A stretch of DNA of 64,000 nt from Shewanella vesiculosa (GTDB lineage Bacteria > Pseudomonadota > Gammaproteobacteria > Enterobacterales > Shewanellaceae). Both the position numbers and the translations under genes were made by a program. The notes under the pieces are model-generated. The model was not told the origin of the DNA, ran no database searches, and saw only the letters and a program-made list of their open reading frames with translations. The stretch spans positions 1-64,000 of the forward strand of contig NZ_CP073588.1 of the NCBI RefSeq assembly GCF_021560015.1, in the 5' to 3' direction. Shown here one piece after another: positions 46,407-56,574 of this stretch. Positions within the stretch are counted from its first letter, which is position 1. Each line of letters opens with the position of its first letter.

Positions 46407-49019
46407 ATGCGACCATCTATCTTTAAAAAAAATGTACTTGCTACTCAAATTGCGATTCTGTTTGGCAGTATAGTGTCAGTGGGTGCTATTGCAGCAGAAG
46501 AAATTACTGTTGATGATAACATTGAAAAAATTGAAGTTCGTGGGATGCGTGCCTCCATGAAAGCTTCAATTAACGAAAAACGTTTTGCTAATTCTGTAGT
46601 GGATTCAGTAACGGCAGAAGATATTGGTAAGTTTCCTGATGGCGATGTCGGTGAGTCATTAGGTCGTATCCCTGGGGTTGCAGTAAACCGCCAGTTTGGT
46701 CAAGGTCAGCAGGTTTCTATTCGTGGTGCCTCGAGCCAATTGACTAGCACATTGTTAAACGGACATTCAGTTGCATCTACTGGTTGGTTTGATCAGCAAG
46801 CCATTGACCGTAGTTTTAACTATTCGTTACTACCACCGCAAATGATCAGTGGTATCGAAGTGTATAAATCTTCGCAAGCTGATTTACCTGAAGGTGGTAT
46901 CGGTGGCACGGTAATCGTTAAGACTCGTAAGCCATTAGACTTAGAGTCAAACACAGTATTTTTAAGTGCCAAAGGTGACTATGGCACGATTTCAGAAGAA
47001 ACTGATCCTGAATTATCTGGCCTATATAGCTGGAAAAATGAAAACGAAAACTTCGGTTTCTTAATCTCTGGTGCTGGTGCGAACACCCAGTATCAGCGTA
47101 ATGGTATTGAAACCTTGCTAGGTTGGGGTGAAATTGTTCCTTCTACCTTTCAACAAGACCGTGAACGCACAGCGTTAAACGTCGCCGCGCAATACCGTGC
47201 TAATGATGCATTAGAGTTTGGCTTAACCTACACAGGTTTAAGTCTAAAGGCTGATAATGCCAACACATCCATTTTCTTATTCCCAACTCAGCAAGGTGTT
47301 AGCACTTGTAATCAAACTAACGCTGCGGGTGTGTGTACAGATATTACTCATACAGGTGTGGATGCTTTCGCTTGGAACCAAACCTGGGCTCGAGAAGCTG
47401 AAATGACTTCTGATACCCTTGATTTTAATTTCGCTTATGATAATGAAAATTTCAAAATTGAAGGTAGTATCGGTAATACCAAGGCAGATGGTGGTACCAG
47501 TTTAACCTCTAACTACGGTAACTCAATCGGTAAGCCTTCAGATTTTGCTGGCCACTATGATGCAACGGGCAATATCATTGACATCGATATTGCTAATAAA
47601 AACTTTAGTGCTGAAGACTACAATGGCCAATTATCTGGCGCGGGTTGGGCATTAAAGAAACAGCCTAATACCGACGAAGAAACCTATGCCCAGTTTGATG
47701 TGACAGTGCCAACAGATTTAGGGGCCATTTCGTCAATCAAAACAGGTATTCGTTATGCTGACCACGATGTGACTCAACAAACTGATGCAGCAATAGTTGG
47801 TGATATCGCCGTTCATGATGCCTCTTATTATTTTGACGGCACAATGAGCTCGGGTGCTGGTTTTACTTTGCCTAAGCCAAACTTTGATAACATGATTAAC
47901 GATGCTAAAGCGGCAATTAACGGTTTTACTCGTGACAAGTCTGGTTACGGTACATTGAACGAGAAAAACCTATCAGTGTATGCAATGGCTAACTTCGAGT
48001 CTGAAGGCATTCGTGGTAACTTTGGTTTACGTTATATCTCTACCGACATTGAATCTGACTACTATGCACTCAGTTCTACAGGTCAGTTTGCAGATGCAAC
48101 ATCAACAGATTCTGCTAGTTACAGTGATGTGTTACCAAGCTTAAACGTCGCGTTTGATTTAGCTCCAGATCTGATTTTACGTACTTCTGCATCACAAGTA
48201 ATGTCTCGCCCTAACTATGCAGAGCTATTTGCTACGTCAACATTACCGGGTTTAAACGATGGTACTCCTGGTAACGAGAAGCTTAACCGTGGTTCTGTTT
48301 CATTAGACCCATTTAAAGCAACTCAAGCCGACTTAAGTTTAGAGTGGTATTTCAGCGATTCAGGTTTAGCTGCAGCAACTTACTTTATTAAAGATGTAAG
48401 TTCATTCATTTCAACTCGTCAAAAGTTAAACCAACAAATTGGTATTAACGATAATGACCTTGCTGCTCAAGGCCAAAGTGCTTGTGGAGTCGGTGTATAT
48501 GATTGCTGGACGGTAAGTGAAAAATACAATGCTACCGGTGGTCGTATTGAAGGTCTTGAATTGCAACTTCAAGATTCATATGAAAACGGTTTAGGTTACT
48601 CTATTAACTATACTTATGCAGATGCAGGTTCTCCTGCTGAAAACTACCCTGATCAAGTGGGTGTGTTCTCTGATTCGTCTAAGCATACAGTTAACTTAGT
48701 CGGTTACTATGAGATGGATGCATTTTCAGCCCGCTTGGCCTATAACTGGCGCAGCGAATACATGATGCGTGAATTACCTGGCTTCTATGGTAACCGTCAA
48801 CATGAAGACTATGGCACACTTGATTTAAGCACAACATACAGCGTGACAGATTGGATGGATATAACGTTTGAAGCTGTTAACTTAACCGAAGAAGACAGCA
48901 TCCAAACAGGTGTTGCACCACTAGACTCTGAAGTGATTGCTGAGTTTAAAGCAGACTACCCAGTGTGGAGCTTTGAAGGTGAAGCTCGCTATAAAGTGGG
49001 TGTCGCATTCCGTTTCTAA
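46407..49019 (+). CDS. TonB-dependent receptor of the GlcNAc locus
   Basis: A 870-residue outer-membrane barrel for chitin oligosaccharides or GlcNAc, energised by TonB. The start is taken as ATG 46407, six bases after GGAAGGGG; a longer frame opens at 46359. The signal peptide ends GAIAAEE. The plug has VVDSVTAEDIGKFPDGDVGE and IPGVAVNRQFGQG; the barrel ends with the typical VGVAFRF. A hairpin with a T-run after the stop separates it from the halogenase. The NagR dyad upstream and context make it the uptake pore; the substrate is inferred. Confidence 0.92.
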   Translation: MRPSIFKKNVLATQIAILFGSIVSVGAIAAEEITVDDNIEKIEVRGMRASMKASINEKRFANSVVDSVTAEDIGKFPDGDVGESLGRIPGVAVNRQFGQGQQVSIRGASSQLTSTLLNGHSVASTGWFDQQAIDRSFNYSLLPPQMISGIEVYKSSQADLPEGGIGGTVIVKTRKPLDLESNTVFLSAKGDYGTISEETDPELSGLYSWKNENENFGFLISGAGANTQYQRNGIETLLGWGEIVPSTFQQDRERTALNVAAQYRANDALEFGLTYTGLSLKADNANTSIFLFPTQQGVSTCNQTNAAGVCTDITHTGVDAFAWNQTWAREAEMTSDTLDFNFAYDNENFKIEGSIGNTKADGGTSLTSNYGNSIGKPSDFAGHYDATGNIIDIDIANKNFSAEDYNGQLSGAGWALKKQPNTDEETYAQFDVTVPTDLGAISSIKTGIRYADHDVTQQTDAAIVGDIAVHDASYYFDGTMSSGAGFTLPKPNFDNMINDAKAAINGFTRDKSGYGTLNEKNLSVYAMANFESEGIRGNFGLRYISTDIESDYYALSSTGQFADATSTDSASYSDVLPSLNVAFDLAPDLILRTSASQVMSRPNYAELFATSTLPGLNDGTPGNEKLNRGSVSLDPFKATQADLSLEWYFSDSGLAAATYFIKDVSSFISTRQKLNQQIGINDNDLAAQGQSACGVGVYDCWTVSEKYNATGGRIEGLELQLQDSYENGLGYSINYTYADAGSPAENYPDQVGVFSDSSKHTVNLVGYYEMDAFSARLAYNWRSEYMMRELPGFYGNRQHEDYGTLDLSTTYSVTDWMDITFEAVNLTEEDSIQTGVAPLDSEVIAEFKADYPVWSFEGEARYKVGVAFRF

Positions 49020-49044
49020 TCTAATAGATTAATTGAGTCATATA

Positions 49045-49075
49045 CTAAAAGCCCTGCATTTGCCGGGCTTTTTAT
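49045..49075 (+). terminator. Terminator after the TonB receptor
   Basis: AAAAGCCC/GGGCTTTT (49047–49054, 49065–49072) with a 10-base loop, then a T-run continuing. It may reduce but not abolish read-through to the halogenase. Confidence 0.82.
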
Positions 49076-49091
49076 TGGATTAAGAGGTGAT

Positions 49092-50615
49092 ATGAAAATT
49101 CAATCAGTTGCGATTGTTGGTGGCGGAACTGCGGGATGGTTGGCGGCCAATCATCTTGCAAAAGCGCTATTTAATCAAAATATTACTATTACTTTGATCG
49201 AGTCCCCTGATATTCCAACTATTGGTGTTGGTGAAGGAACCGTACCGACGATCCGTAAAACATTACAAAGTTTTGGCATCAGTGAAACCGAGTTTATTAC
49301 CCGTTGTGATGTGACATTTAAGCAGTCGATTAAGTTTCAAAATTGGCTTGATAGTCATCGTCATGGCAGAGATAATTTTTATCATCATCTTTTTGACCCT
49401 CCGAGTCCAATGGGAGATGATCTATCTTCGTTATGGCTACAAAATCCCTGTGATGCTTACAGTCAGTTAGTCTCCAGTCAATTTGACGTTTGCGAAGCAA
49501 ACCTTGCCCCTAAATTAATTACAACCCCGGAATATCAGGCCGTACAAGGTTATGCCTATCATTTAAATGCAGCAAAGTTTGCTTTGTTGTTAGCTGAAAA
49601 TGCCAAACAGAAATTTGCGGTTAATCATGTTAAAGCCAATGTGATCGATACCCGTTTGCACCTCGATGGTAGTATTGCATCATTGGTTTTAGATAAATGT
49701 GGCGAGCAGGAATTTGATTTTTATATCGACTGCAGTGGTTTTGATTCAATCTTATTAGCAAAAGCACTGAAGGTTCCGTTTGTGGATAAATCTCAGGAGC
49801 TATTTGTGAACAAAGCCGTTGTTGTGCAAGTGCCAACTGAACCTGATGCCATTATTCCCCCTTACACTAAGGCAACGGCTCATCAAGCTGGTTGGATATG
49901 GGATATCGCTTTATCAAATCGCCGTGGGGTAGGGTTAGTGTATTCAAGTGCTCATCTCGATGATGAGCAAGCCGAACAAAAGCTCAATTGGTATCTCAGT
50001 GGCCAATTAGATCAATACTCGTATCGCACTATTCCAATGAAAGTGGGTTACCGTAAACAGTTTTGGGCTAAGAACTGTGTCGCTTTAGGCTTGGCTCAAG
50101 GATTTTTATAGCCCATAGAGGCAACATCAATCATGCTAACGGATTTTGCAGCAGGTTACTTGGCAAGTCGTTTTCCTAGTGATAGTAGCCAATGTGAAAG
50201 TTTATCCGAGCGATTTAATCAGACTATGTCGTATGCATGGGAACGGGTCGTTGAGTTTGCCAAAATGCATTATTGTCTTTCTGATCGTCATGATTCAGAT
50301 TTTTGGATAGATAATCGCGACCCACAGACTATCCCGGCAGGATTAAGTAACAAACTGGCGTTATGGCAAGAGTATGTGCCCTTGAGTGAAGACCTATTTT
50401 CTAAATTTGAAGTGTTCAATGTAGAAAATTACCTGTATGTATTGTATGGCATGAAATTTTTGACATACAAGAAAACAATGTCAGAGTCCTCATTAGTGCT
50501 CGCTAAGCAGCATGCAGCAAGGATTCGGCGGCACAGCGAACAGTTATGCCAACATTTACCTGCTCACCGAGAGTTACTCAGTAAAATACATCAATATGGT
50601 CTGCAGAAAATATGA
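49092..50615 (+). pseudogene. Tryptophan-halogenase-family flavoprotein with an in-frame amber codon
   Basis: FAD-dependent halogenase fold of about 507 residues if read through. VAIVGGGTAGWLAANHLA is the FAD site, IPTIGVGEGTVPTIR is the family GEGTxP-type motif, and TFKQSIKFQNW carries the Lys expected in the active site. A TAG at 50109–50111 replaces the first Glu codon of GFLEP(I/L)EAT, and the same frame continues PIEATSIMLTDFAAGYLASR to 50615 with no further stop. No indel is needed. It could be a substitution error, an early pseudogene or a suppressible stop. Members in TonB-receptor loci have no proven substrate. Confidence 0.8.
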
Positions 50616-50809
50616 TGACAAATCTATTTGCTGGTGGATATTTAAGCAAGTGGTAAGTTAAAGCGCAAAATCGTTATATTCGTGCTTGTAAAAATTGGTT
50701 AACTTGGTAGTTTCAATACTAATTTATTGTAAACAGGTTATAACCAACCTGTGAACGTTTTATCTATCGTCGCGATTACCTGCACAGAGCCGCACCCAAA
50801 GGAGCCAAG

Positions 50810-51511
50810 ATGTCCAACCAAATTACTCTACTCGACCCAGCTAAACACAGTGATCTCAAAATAGTTTCTAGTGATTACACACATATAGCAGAACAACATA
50901 TTGTGCCTGTGACCTTACATGAAATTGGCCGTGCTGCGACAGAGTACCCCATTGTATTTGTTAAAAATAGTGACACCGGTGAGTTTCAATCGGTGGCAAT
51001 GCTCGGTCTTAAACCCGGCCAAAACCTAAGTGTAAAAGACGGTAAGTGGTTAGGGTTATATATTCCTGCCGTAATCCGTGACTATCCGCTTGGCTTAGTG
51101 TTGAATCCAGACGTAAAAGACAAAGTGTGGATTGGTATTCGTGAGCAGTCTAAAGATGTCAGCACTACTGAAGGCCAAGCGCTATTTGAAGCGGAAAAAG
51201 AGACCCCATTCTTAGAGGCTCGTAAGCAAGAGTTAATTAGCCATTATGAGCAAGACCAAGCGACAAGAGGCATCTTAGGCTTTTTAGCGGAGCAGGGATT
51301 ACTCGTAAGTCAAACATTAACCGTAGATGTTGCAGGCGAGAAACGTAATATTAACGGCTTATATCTCATTGACGAGCAAAAATTAAATCAGCTATCCGAT
51401 GAGGCATTTTTAGAACTAAAAAAACGTGGCATTTTAGGGCCTATTTTTGGCCATCTCGGCTCGTTAAATCAAGTTAATCGACTTGCGCGCATGGAAGTAT
51501 TAGGCCGCTAG
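50810..51511 (+). CDS. SapC-family protein
   Basis: A 233-residue cytoplasmic protein of the SapC-like family (PF07277). HIVPVTLHEIGRAATEYPIV, VAMLGLKPGQNL and PAVIRDYPLGLVL fit what I recall of the family. No signal peptide. AAAGGAGCC precedes the ATG. It follows the receptor and halogenase, a combination that recurs at TonB-receptor sugar loci of marine Gammaproteobacteria and Caulobacter relatives; its biochemical role is unknown. Confidence 0.82.
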   Translation: MSNQITLLDPAKHSDLKIVSSDYTHIAEQHIVPVTLHEIGRAATEYPIVFVKNSDTGEFQSVAMLGLKPGQNLSVKDGKWLGLYIPAVIRDYPLGLVLNPDVKDKVWIGIREQSKDVSTTEGQALFEAEKETPFLEARKQELISHYEQDQATRGILGFLAEQGLLVSQTLTVDVAGEKRNINGLYLIDEQKLNQLSDEAFLELKKRGILGPIFGHLGSLNQVNRLARMEVLGR

Positions 51512-51521
51512 TCAACTGATT

Positions 51522-51554
51522 ATAAAAATGGCGCCTAAATGGCGCCATTTTTAG
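51522..51554 (+). terminator. Terminator of the SapC-like gene
   Basis: A perfect 12-bp stem AAAAATGGCGCC/GGCGCCATTTTT (51524–51535, 51541–51552) with a TAAAT loop. Confidence 0.92.
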
Positions 51555-52314
51555 ATAACATGCTTAGTTAAGCCAGCATGATAATGCCTGTTAATATCAT
51601 TCTAAACGAAATAATTACTTCAGCTTAACGGATTAAAAAAACACCTCAATATCAACCATTGTTGCGGGTTCTAAAATCACTGACGATACGGTGCACATAC
51701 TCACATACTCATTATCATGCAGTTACAATGGATAACTTAGTCCAACATTCCGCCTAAATATCAGATAAATAGCCACTATTCATTAATGCCAATAAATAAC
51801 TGAGCAGTCACTATACTGCGATAAAATTCACTACCATTAACATAGTACTGCTTAATAATGGGCTTTACTGAATGTTGTAACAGTCATTTATTATAATTTT
51901 TGAGTACTGTTATGAATAATAAAACTGCTGCATAAAATAGAAAACTCAATAAAACTTGCCATTTTGGTCTTATCTGTGCCGCTGAGCATAATGAACCCCT
52001 ATCGAACATCACTAACCGACATTCAAAAACATTAGTTAAAAATAATATTCAGCAGGAGTAAAGGCCAAATCTACAAATTCGGCGGGGGATAACTTTAGTT
52101 TGATTATGAGTTTATGGGGATTTTACGATGTACAGAGCCTTATCTTATTTGTAACAAGTATGTTTGTCATAAATCGAAGTTGAATTTTGTATATCAAGGC
52201 GCTCATGTTTTTTATTAAAGCATTGATATATATGGTTGTTAATATAGTTATGTTTGTTTTTGTCGTCTAATGTAAAAAAGCTGGATCTCATTGGTTAAAA
52301 TTGGTAACTTATGT

Positions 52315-52330
52315 ATGACAGCGTTGTCAT
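52315..52330. promoter_or_regulatory. NagR operator upstream of hex
   Basis: ATGACAGCGTTGTCAT, identical to the sites at 46334 and 55470. It lies 294 bases before the hexosaminidase start, implying a long leader or a second promoter element. Confidence 0.8.
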
Positions 52331-52424
52331 TGGCGGTTGTAACGTTGTTACAGTTTAACGTGATGAGGAGTAGCTCTCCCATTCATGTTTGATAGTGGCA
52401 CTTCAGGTTGAATCATCACTATCC

Positions 52425-52482
52425 CTTAAGATACTTTTTACTTTCTCCCAAGAAAAAAGTATGGGCTGGTGCATATCTTAAG
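52425..52482 (+). repeat. Overlapping inverted repeats in the hex leader
   Basis: CTTAAGATA (52425–52433) pairs with TATCTTAAG (52474–52482), and ATACTTTTT (52431–52439) pairs with AAAAAGTAT (52454–52462). The two share the ATA at 52431–52433, so in full they are mutually exclusive. Confidence 0.7.
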
Positions 52483-52623
52483 CGATTTATGTTCCAGCTT
52501 TTTTACTGGTAATAAGCAAGTAACCTGATATTAAATAAAGGCTAACTGACACTAAAAATTATGTCAGTTAGCTAAACCGATAACGGTAAATTAGCTGTAC
52601 TTCTAGATGATAACGAGGACGCA

Positions 52624-55314
52624 ATGAAAACAACTTGGACGTTTAGTGCCATAATTATGTCTTTCTACTTAGTCGCATGTACACCATCACAATCATCAGC
52701 GCCTATGTCGGAAATGGCTTTGCAGTCTTGGAGTCAAGATGATTTAGCCAAATTTGCAGATGACGTGAGCGTAACATATCGCTTAGTGTCTAATTTAACC
52801 GACGAAGCCTGCGCTGATGGTGCCAAAGCGACTGAGCGTTGTTTTATTGCTGAGATTGATTTCACCAGTTCATACGATATGTTGCTAGCTGATTGGGCTA
52901 TTTACTTTAGCCAAATGCGACCTGTACAAGCAGTATTAAGTGATGAGTTTACGATTGAGCAAATTAAAGGTGATCTTCATCGAATAACTCCGACCGCCGC
53001 TTTTACTGGTTTTCATGCAGGACAAGCCAACACACTGCGTTTTCGTGGCGAATTGTGGCAACTCTCTGAAACTGATGCCATGCCCAATTACTATATTGTG
53101 GCTAACGATGCTCAAGGTGTTGAGCTGACCCCGCAAGTGATTAATAGTACTCGTGTACAGCAAGACCCTGAAACCAATATGGAAGTTCGACCTTATGCTC
53201 AAGCATTTACCGATGCTAAAAGACAGTATCAGCGCAGCCCAACAGACAAATTAGTCTGGGCTAAGCCGGAAATACTGTTTACCCAAAATAATACGGTATC
53301 TGCCGATGCCAGTTTAACCGTTGATTCATTACTACCGACTCCTAAATCGCAAGTTATTGTTGCTAATGGCAAGGCGATATCCTTGCATCAAGGTATTAAT
53401 ATTAGTCGCCAAAACCTGGTCGATGTGCGGCTCGAACTGCACGATATTCAAGCCGCATTAGCTCGCCTGGAGCGCATTGGTGTCAGGCAATCGAGTGCAG
53501 GCGTCCCGTTAGTATTCGAGCGATTATCTCAGGACAATAACCAAAGCACAGATCGCTATGAGTTAATTATTAATCAACAAAATATGATCATTAAAGCCGC
53601 TAATGCTAGTGGATTTAGTTATGGTATTTCATCGTTAAGTTCATTACTGAATATTGACTCGTTAACCGTTAACCCTATGCAGATAAAAGACAGTCCTCGA
53701 TACGTTTATCGAGGGATGCACGTTGATGTGTCTCGTAATTTTCACAGTAAGCAGTTTATTTTAGATTTGCTAGATCAAATGGCAGCTTATAAATTAAACA
53801 AACTGCATTTACATATGGGCGATGATGAAGGATGGCGATTAGAAATTGACGGTTTACCGGAACTTACCGATGTTGGTAGTAAACGTTGTCACGACTTGTC
53901 TGAAACTCGTTGTATTTTACCACAGCTAGGCAGTGGGCCTTTTTCGGATACTAAGGTGAATGGTTTCTATAGCAAAGAGGATTATATTGATATTATTAAG
54001 TACGCCAATGCTCGACAAATTCAAGTGATCCCTTCAATGGACATGCCTGGTCATTCACGCGCAGCGATCAAATCGATGGAGGTTCGTTATCGAAATATGA
54101 TGGCAAAAGCGGATAAACAGGCGGCAAATGAGTTCATATTAGCGGACTCAAACGATACAACACAGTATTCATCGGTACAGTATTACAACGACAACACATT
54201 AAACGTCTGTATGGAGTCTACTTACCGTTTCATAGATAAAGTGATTACTGAAATCGCTAAATTACATGAACAAGCGGGGCAGCCGTTAGAGACCTATCAT
54301 ATCGGTGCAGATGAAACCGCAGGCGCTTGGCTTGAGTCGCCTATTTGCCAAGCGTTTATAGCGAGCAACCAATACGGTGTCACTGATATCAATCATGTTG
54401 GCGCTTATTTCATTGAACGTGTCGCTAATATGTTAGCCGACAAAGGTATTCAACCAGCAGGTTGGAGTGATGGCATGAGCCACACGAGTCCAGCCCGCAT
54501 GCCTGCTCATTCTCAAAGTAATGTCTGGGATCTCGTATCACATAAAGGCTATCAACGCGCTCACCAACAAGCTAATAACGGTTGGACGACGGTATTGTCC
54601 AACCCTGAAGTGCTTTACTTTGATTTTCCCTATGAAGCTGACCCAAAGGAACATGGTTACTATTGGGGAACTCGAGCCTTGAATAGCCATCATGTTTTTA
54701 GCTTCATGCCAGGTAACTTACCCGCTAATGCCGAACAATGGTTCGATATAGAAGGGCAACCTTTTGAAGCCGATGACCGTCCTCAATTAGACGATACAGG
54801 CAAGCAAACTAGTGGCCCAATGAAGGCTGGTGAAACTGTTGACGGTATACAAGGGCAAATATGGAGTGAAACGTTACGCAGTGATCAAACCGTTGAGTAT
54901 ATGATTTATCCGCGACTATTAATGTTAGCAGAGCGAGCATGGTATAAACCTGAATGGGAAGTGCCATACCAATACGCAGGGGCTGTGTATAACCAAACAA
55001 CAGATCATTTCACTACTACAATGCGTCAACAGCAAGCACGTCAATGGCAAAAAATCGCCAACCACCTAGGCAATAAAGAACTGGCAAAGTTAGATAATGC
55101 AGGTATTAATTATCGTGTTCCCACCGTTGGTGCAGTAATTAACGACGGCATATTAAGTGCGAATATTGCTTTTCCTGGCTTACAGATAGAATATCGGGAA
55201 GGTGATAAGCCTTGGCAAGTATATACCTCGGCGGTGGCGGTGAAACGCCCTGTTGATGTTAGAGCAGTAGCCGCTAATGGTAAGCGAAAAGGCCGAACTC
55301 TGCGTGTAGACTAA
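52624..55314 (+). CDS. hex: Beta-N-acetylhexosaminidase, GH20, lipoprotein
   Basis: Releases N-acetylglucosamine from chitin oligosaccharides. The 896 residues start with a lipoprotein signal (lipobox LVAC, lipidated Cys19). An N-terminal CHB_HEX-like carbohydrate-binding domain and a GH20b domain are followed by the catalytic barrel: YRGMHVDVSRNFHS, LNKLHLHMGDDEGWRLEI, PSMDMPGHSRAAIKSM and the catalytic HIGADETAGAW, with Asp563–Glu564. Substrate-binding Trp residues occur in QPAGWSDGM and GIQGQIWSETLR. Regulated by the upstream NagR dyad, by inference. It probably acts in the periplasm or on the outer membrane. Confidence 0.95.
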   Translation: MKTTWTFSAIIMSFYLVACTPSQSSAPMSEMALQSWSQDDLAKFADDVSVTYRLVSNLTDEACADGAKATERCFIAEIDFTSSYDMLLADWAIYFSQMRPVQAVLSDEFTIEQIKGDLHRITPTAAFTGFHAGQANTLRFRGELWQLSETDAMPNYYIVANDAQGVELTPQVINSTRVQQDPETNMEVRPYAQAFTDAKRQYQRSPTDKLVWAKPEILFTQNNTVSADASLTVDSLLPTPKSQVIVANGKAISLHQGINISRQNLVDVRLELHDIQAALARLERIGVRQSSAGVPLVFERLSQDNNQSTDRYELIINQQNMIIKAANASGFSYGISSLSSLLNIDSLTVNPMQIKDSPRYVYRGMHVDVSRNFHSKQFILDLLDQMAAYKLNKLHLHMGDDEGWRLEIDGLPELTDVGSKRCHDLSETRCILPQLGSGPFSDTKVNGFYSKEDYIDIIKYANARQIQVIPSMDMPGHSRAAIKSMEVRYRNMMAKADKQAANEFILADSNDTTQYSSVQYYNDNTLNVCMESTYRFIDKVITEIAKLHEQAGQPLETYHIGADETAGAWLESPICQAFIASNQYGVTDINHVGAYFIERVANMLADKGIQPAGWSDGMSHTSPARMPAHSQSNVWDLVSHKGYQRAHQQANNGWTTVLSNPEVLYFDFPYEADPKEHGYYWGTRALNSHHVFSFMPGNLPANAEQWFDIEGQPFEADDRPQLDDTGKQTSGPMKAGETVDGIQGQIWSETLRSDQTVEYMIYPRLLMLAERAWYKPEWEVPYQYAGAVYNQTTDHFTTTMRQQQARQWQKIANHLGNKELAKLDNAGINYRVPTVGAVINDGILSANIAFPGLQIEYREGDKPWQVYTSAVAVKRPVDVRAVAANGKRKGRTLRVD

Positions 55315-55469
55315 TTGTTAAACCAGTAGACACCCGCGTCGTCAGTATCATATGCGCTGGCGACGTGTTACCCCCTAATATCAGCAGACAATTTAGTTAT
55401 ACAACCTCCTGTTAAATATGATGTAAATATCATTTTTGTTGATTATTAGTGTTTTTTGTTAAAAATTAA

Positions 55470-55485
55470 ATGACAGCGTTGTCAT
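55470..55485. promoter_or_regulatory. NagR operator before nagK–nagB-II–nagA–nagX
   Basis: ATGACAGCGTTGTCAT with AA and TT flanks that extend the dyad (55468–55487). It is 87 bases before the nagK start. Confidence 0.87.
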
Positions 55486-55571
55486 TTTTGGTGTAACATG
55501 GCGTTAACTTATTAACAGGCTTGATGACTATCAAAAATAGTAGCGTTAAACAGAATACCAAGAGGACAGTC

Positions 55572-56492
55572 ATGGGTAACAAACAGCCTAACGAACAGCA
55601 ACTTTATATCGGTATTGATGGCGGTGGCAGTAAATGTCGTGCCACGATTTACTCCGATGACGGTCAACAACTTGGCACCGCAGTGGCTGGTCGTGCCAAT
55701 CCACTACATGGTTTAGAGCAAACGTTTCAATCAATGATTGAGTCATCACAGTTGGCTTTAGTCGATGCCGGTTTTGCACCTGACACTTGCCATCAGTTAG
55801 TTGCTGGTATTGGTTTAGCAGGAGTTAATGTTGGCCAGTTTTATCAGCAAATTATTCAGTGGCAACATCCATTTAAAGCCATGTATCTCACGACTGATTT
55901 GCATACAGCCTGTATTGGTGCTCATCACGGTGAAGATGGTGCGGTTATTATTACTGGTACTGGTTCATGTGGTTATGCGCATGTTGGTCAGCAAAGTATT
56001 ATTTTAGGCGGGCATGGATTTGCATTAGGTGACAAAGGCAGTGGTGCATGGCTTGGTTTAAAAGCGGTTGAGCACGTGTTACTTGCTCTGGACGGTTTTG
56101 CATGTTCAAGCAAGCTGACCGAGAGCTTACTGAATTATTTTAACGCTAAAAATGCCATCGATATTGTTGAACAGCTCGCCGGTCAATCATCTAGCGCTTA
56201 TGCAAAGCTAGCTCGTATCGTATTGATGTGCGCACAGGATGGTGATGCTGTTGCAATCGCTATTGTACAAGATGGAGCAAATTACATAAGCGAGCTTGCT
56301 CGAAAACTATTTGTTCTTAACCCAAGTCGTTTTTCTATTATTGGTGGATTAGCAGAACCACTAACACCTTGGTTAGACAATGAGATAGCAAGCAAGATTT
56401 CACCCTCTATTTCGCCACCAGAATATGGGGCGTATTTGTTCGGCAAAAAGCAATTTTTAACTCAACCAATAGCTAATGTAAATCATCAATAG
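55572..56492 (+). CDS. nagK: NagK, N-acetylglucosamine kinase of the BadF/BcrA ATPase family
   Basis: Phosphorylates cytoplasmic N-acetylglucosamine. The start is ATG 55572, seven bases after AGAGG, giving 306 residues; the frame is open to 55521. The phosphate-binding YIGIDGGGSKCRATIY, the second phosphate motif ITGTGSCGYAH and the adenosine motif SIIGGLAEPL identify the ASKHA kinase fold. It is unrelated to the ROK-type NagK of E. coli and is the form described in Shewanella. First of a four-gene operon. Confidence 0.92.
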   Translation: MGNKQPNEQQLYIGIDGGGSKCRATIYSDDGQQLGTAVAGRANPLHGLEQTFQSMIESSQLALVDAGFAPDTCHQLVAGIGLAGVNVGQFYQQIIQWQHPFKAMYLTTDLHTACIGAHHGEDGAVIITGTGSCGYAHVGQQSIILGGHGFALGDKGSGAWLGLKAVEHVLLALDGFACSSKLTESLLNYFNAKNAIDIVEQLAGQSSSAYAKLARIVLMCAQDGDAVAIAIVQDGANYISELARKLFVLNPSRFSIIGGLAEPLTPWLDNEIASKISPSISPPEYGAYLFGKKQFLTQPIANVNHQ

Positions 56493-56574
56493 AGTGTTTG
56501 TTGACGTTAATTGACGTCAACTCAATACCTACAAGGTTACTGGTTAATTCAACATTATTTTATCAAGGTTTATT

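Larger units (their letters stand above)
51556..52623. other. 1.07-kb non-coding stretch before hex
   Basis: No open frame of 60 codons or more and no recognisable RNA gene. It contains one NagR operator (52315–52330), a pair of overlapping inverted repeats (52425–52482) and otherwise AT-rich sequence. The length suggests a lost gene or a long leader. Confidence 0.6.

Noticed and set aside
50612..50656. 14-codon frame overlapping the halogenase stop
   Set aside because: Too short, with no downstream counterpart; no evidence of a leader function.
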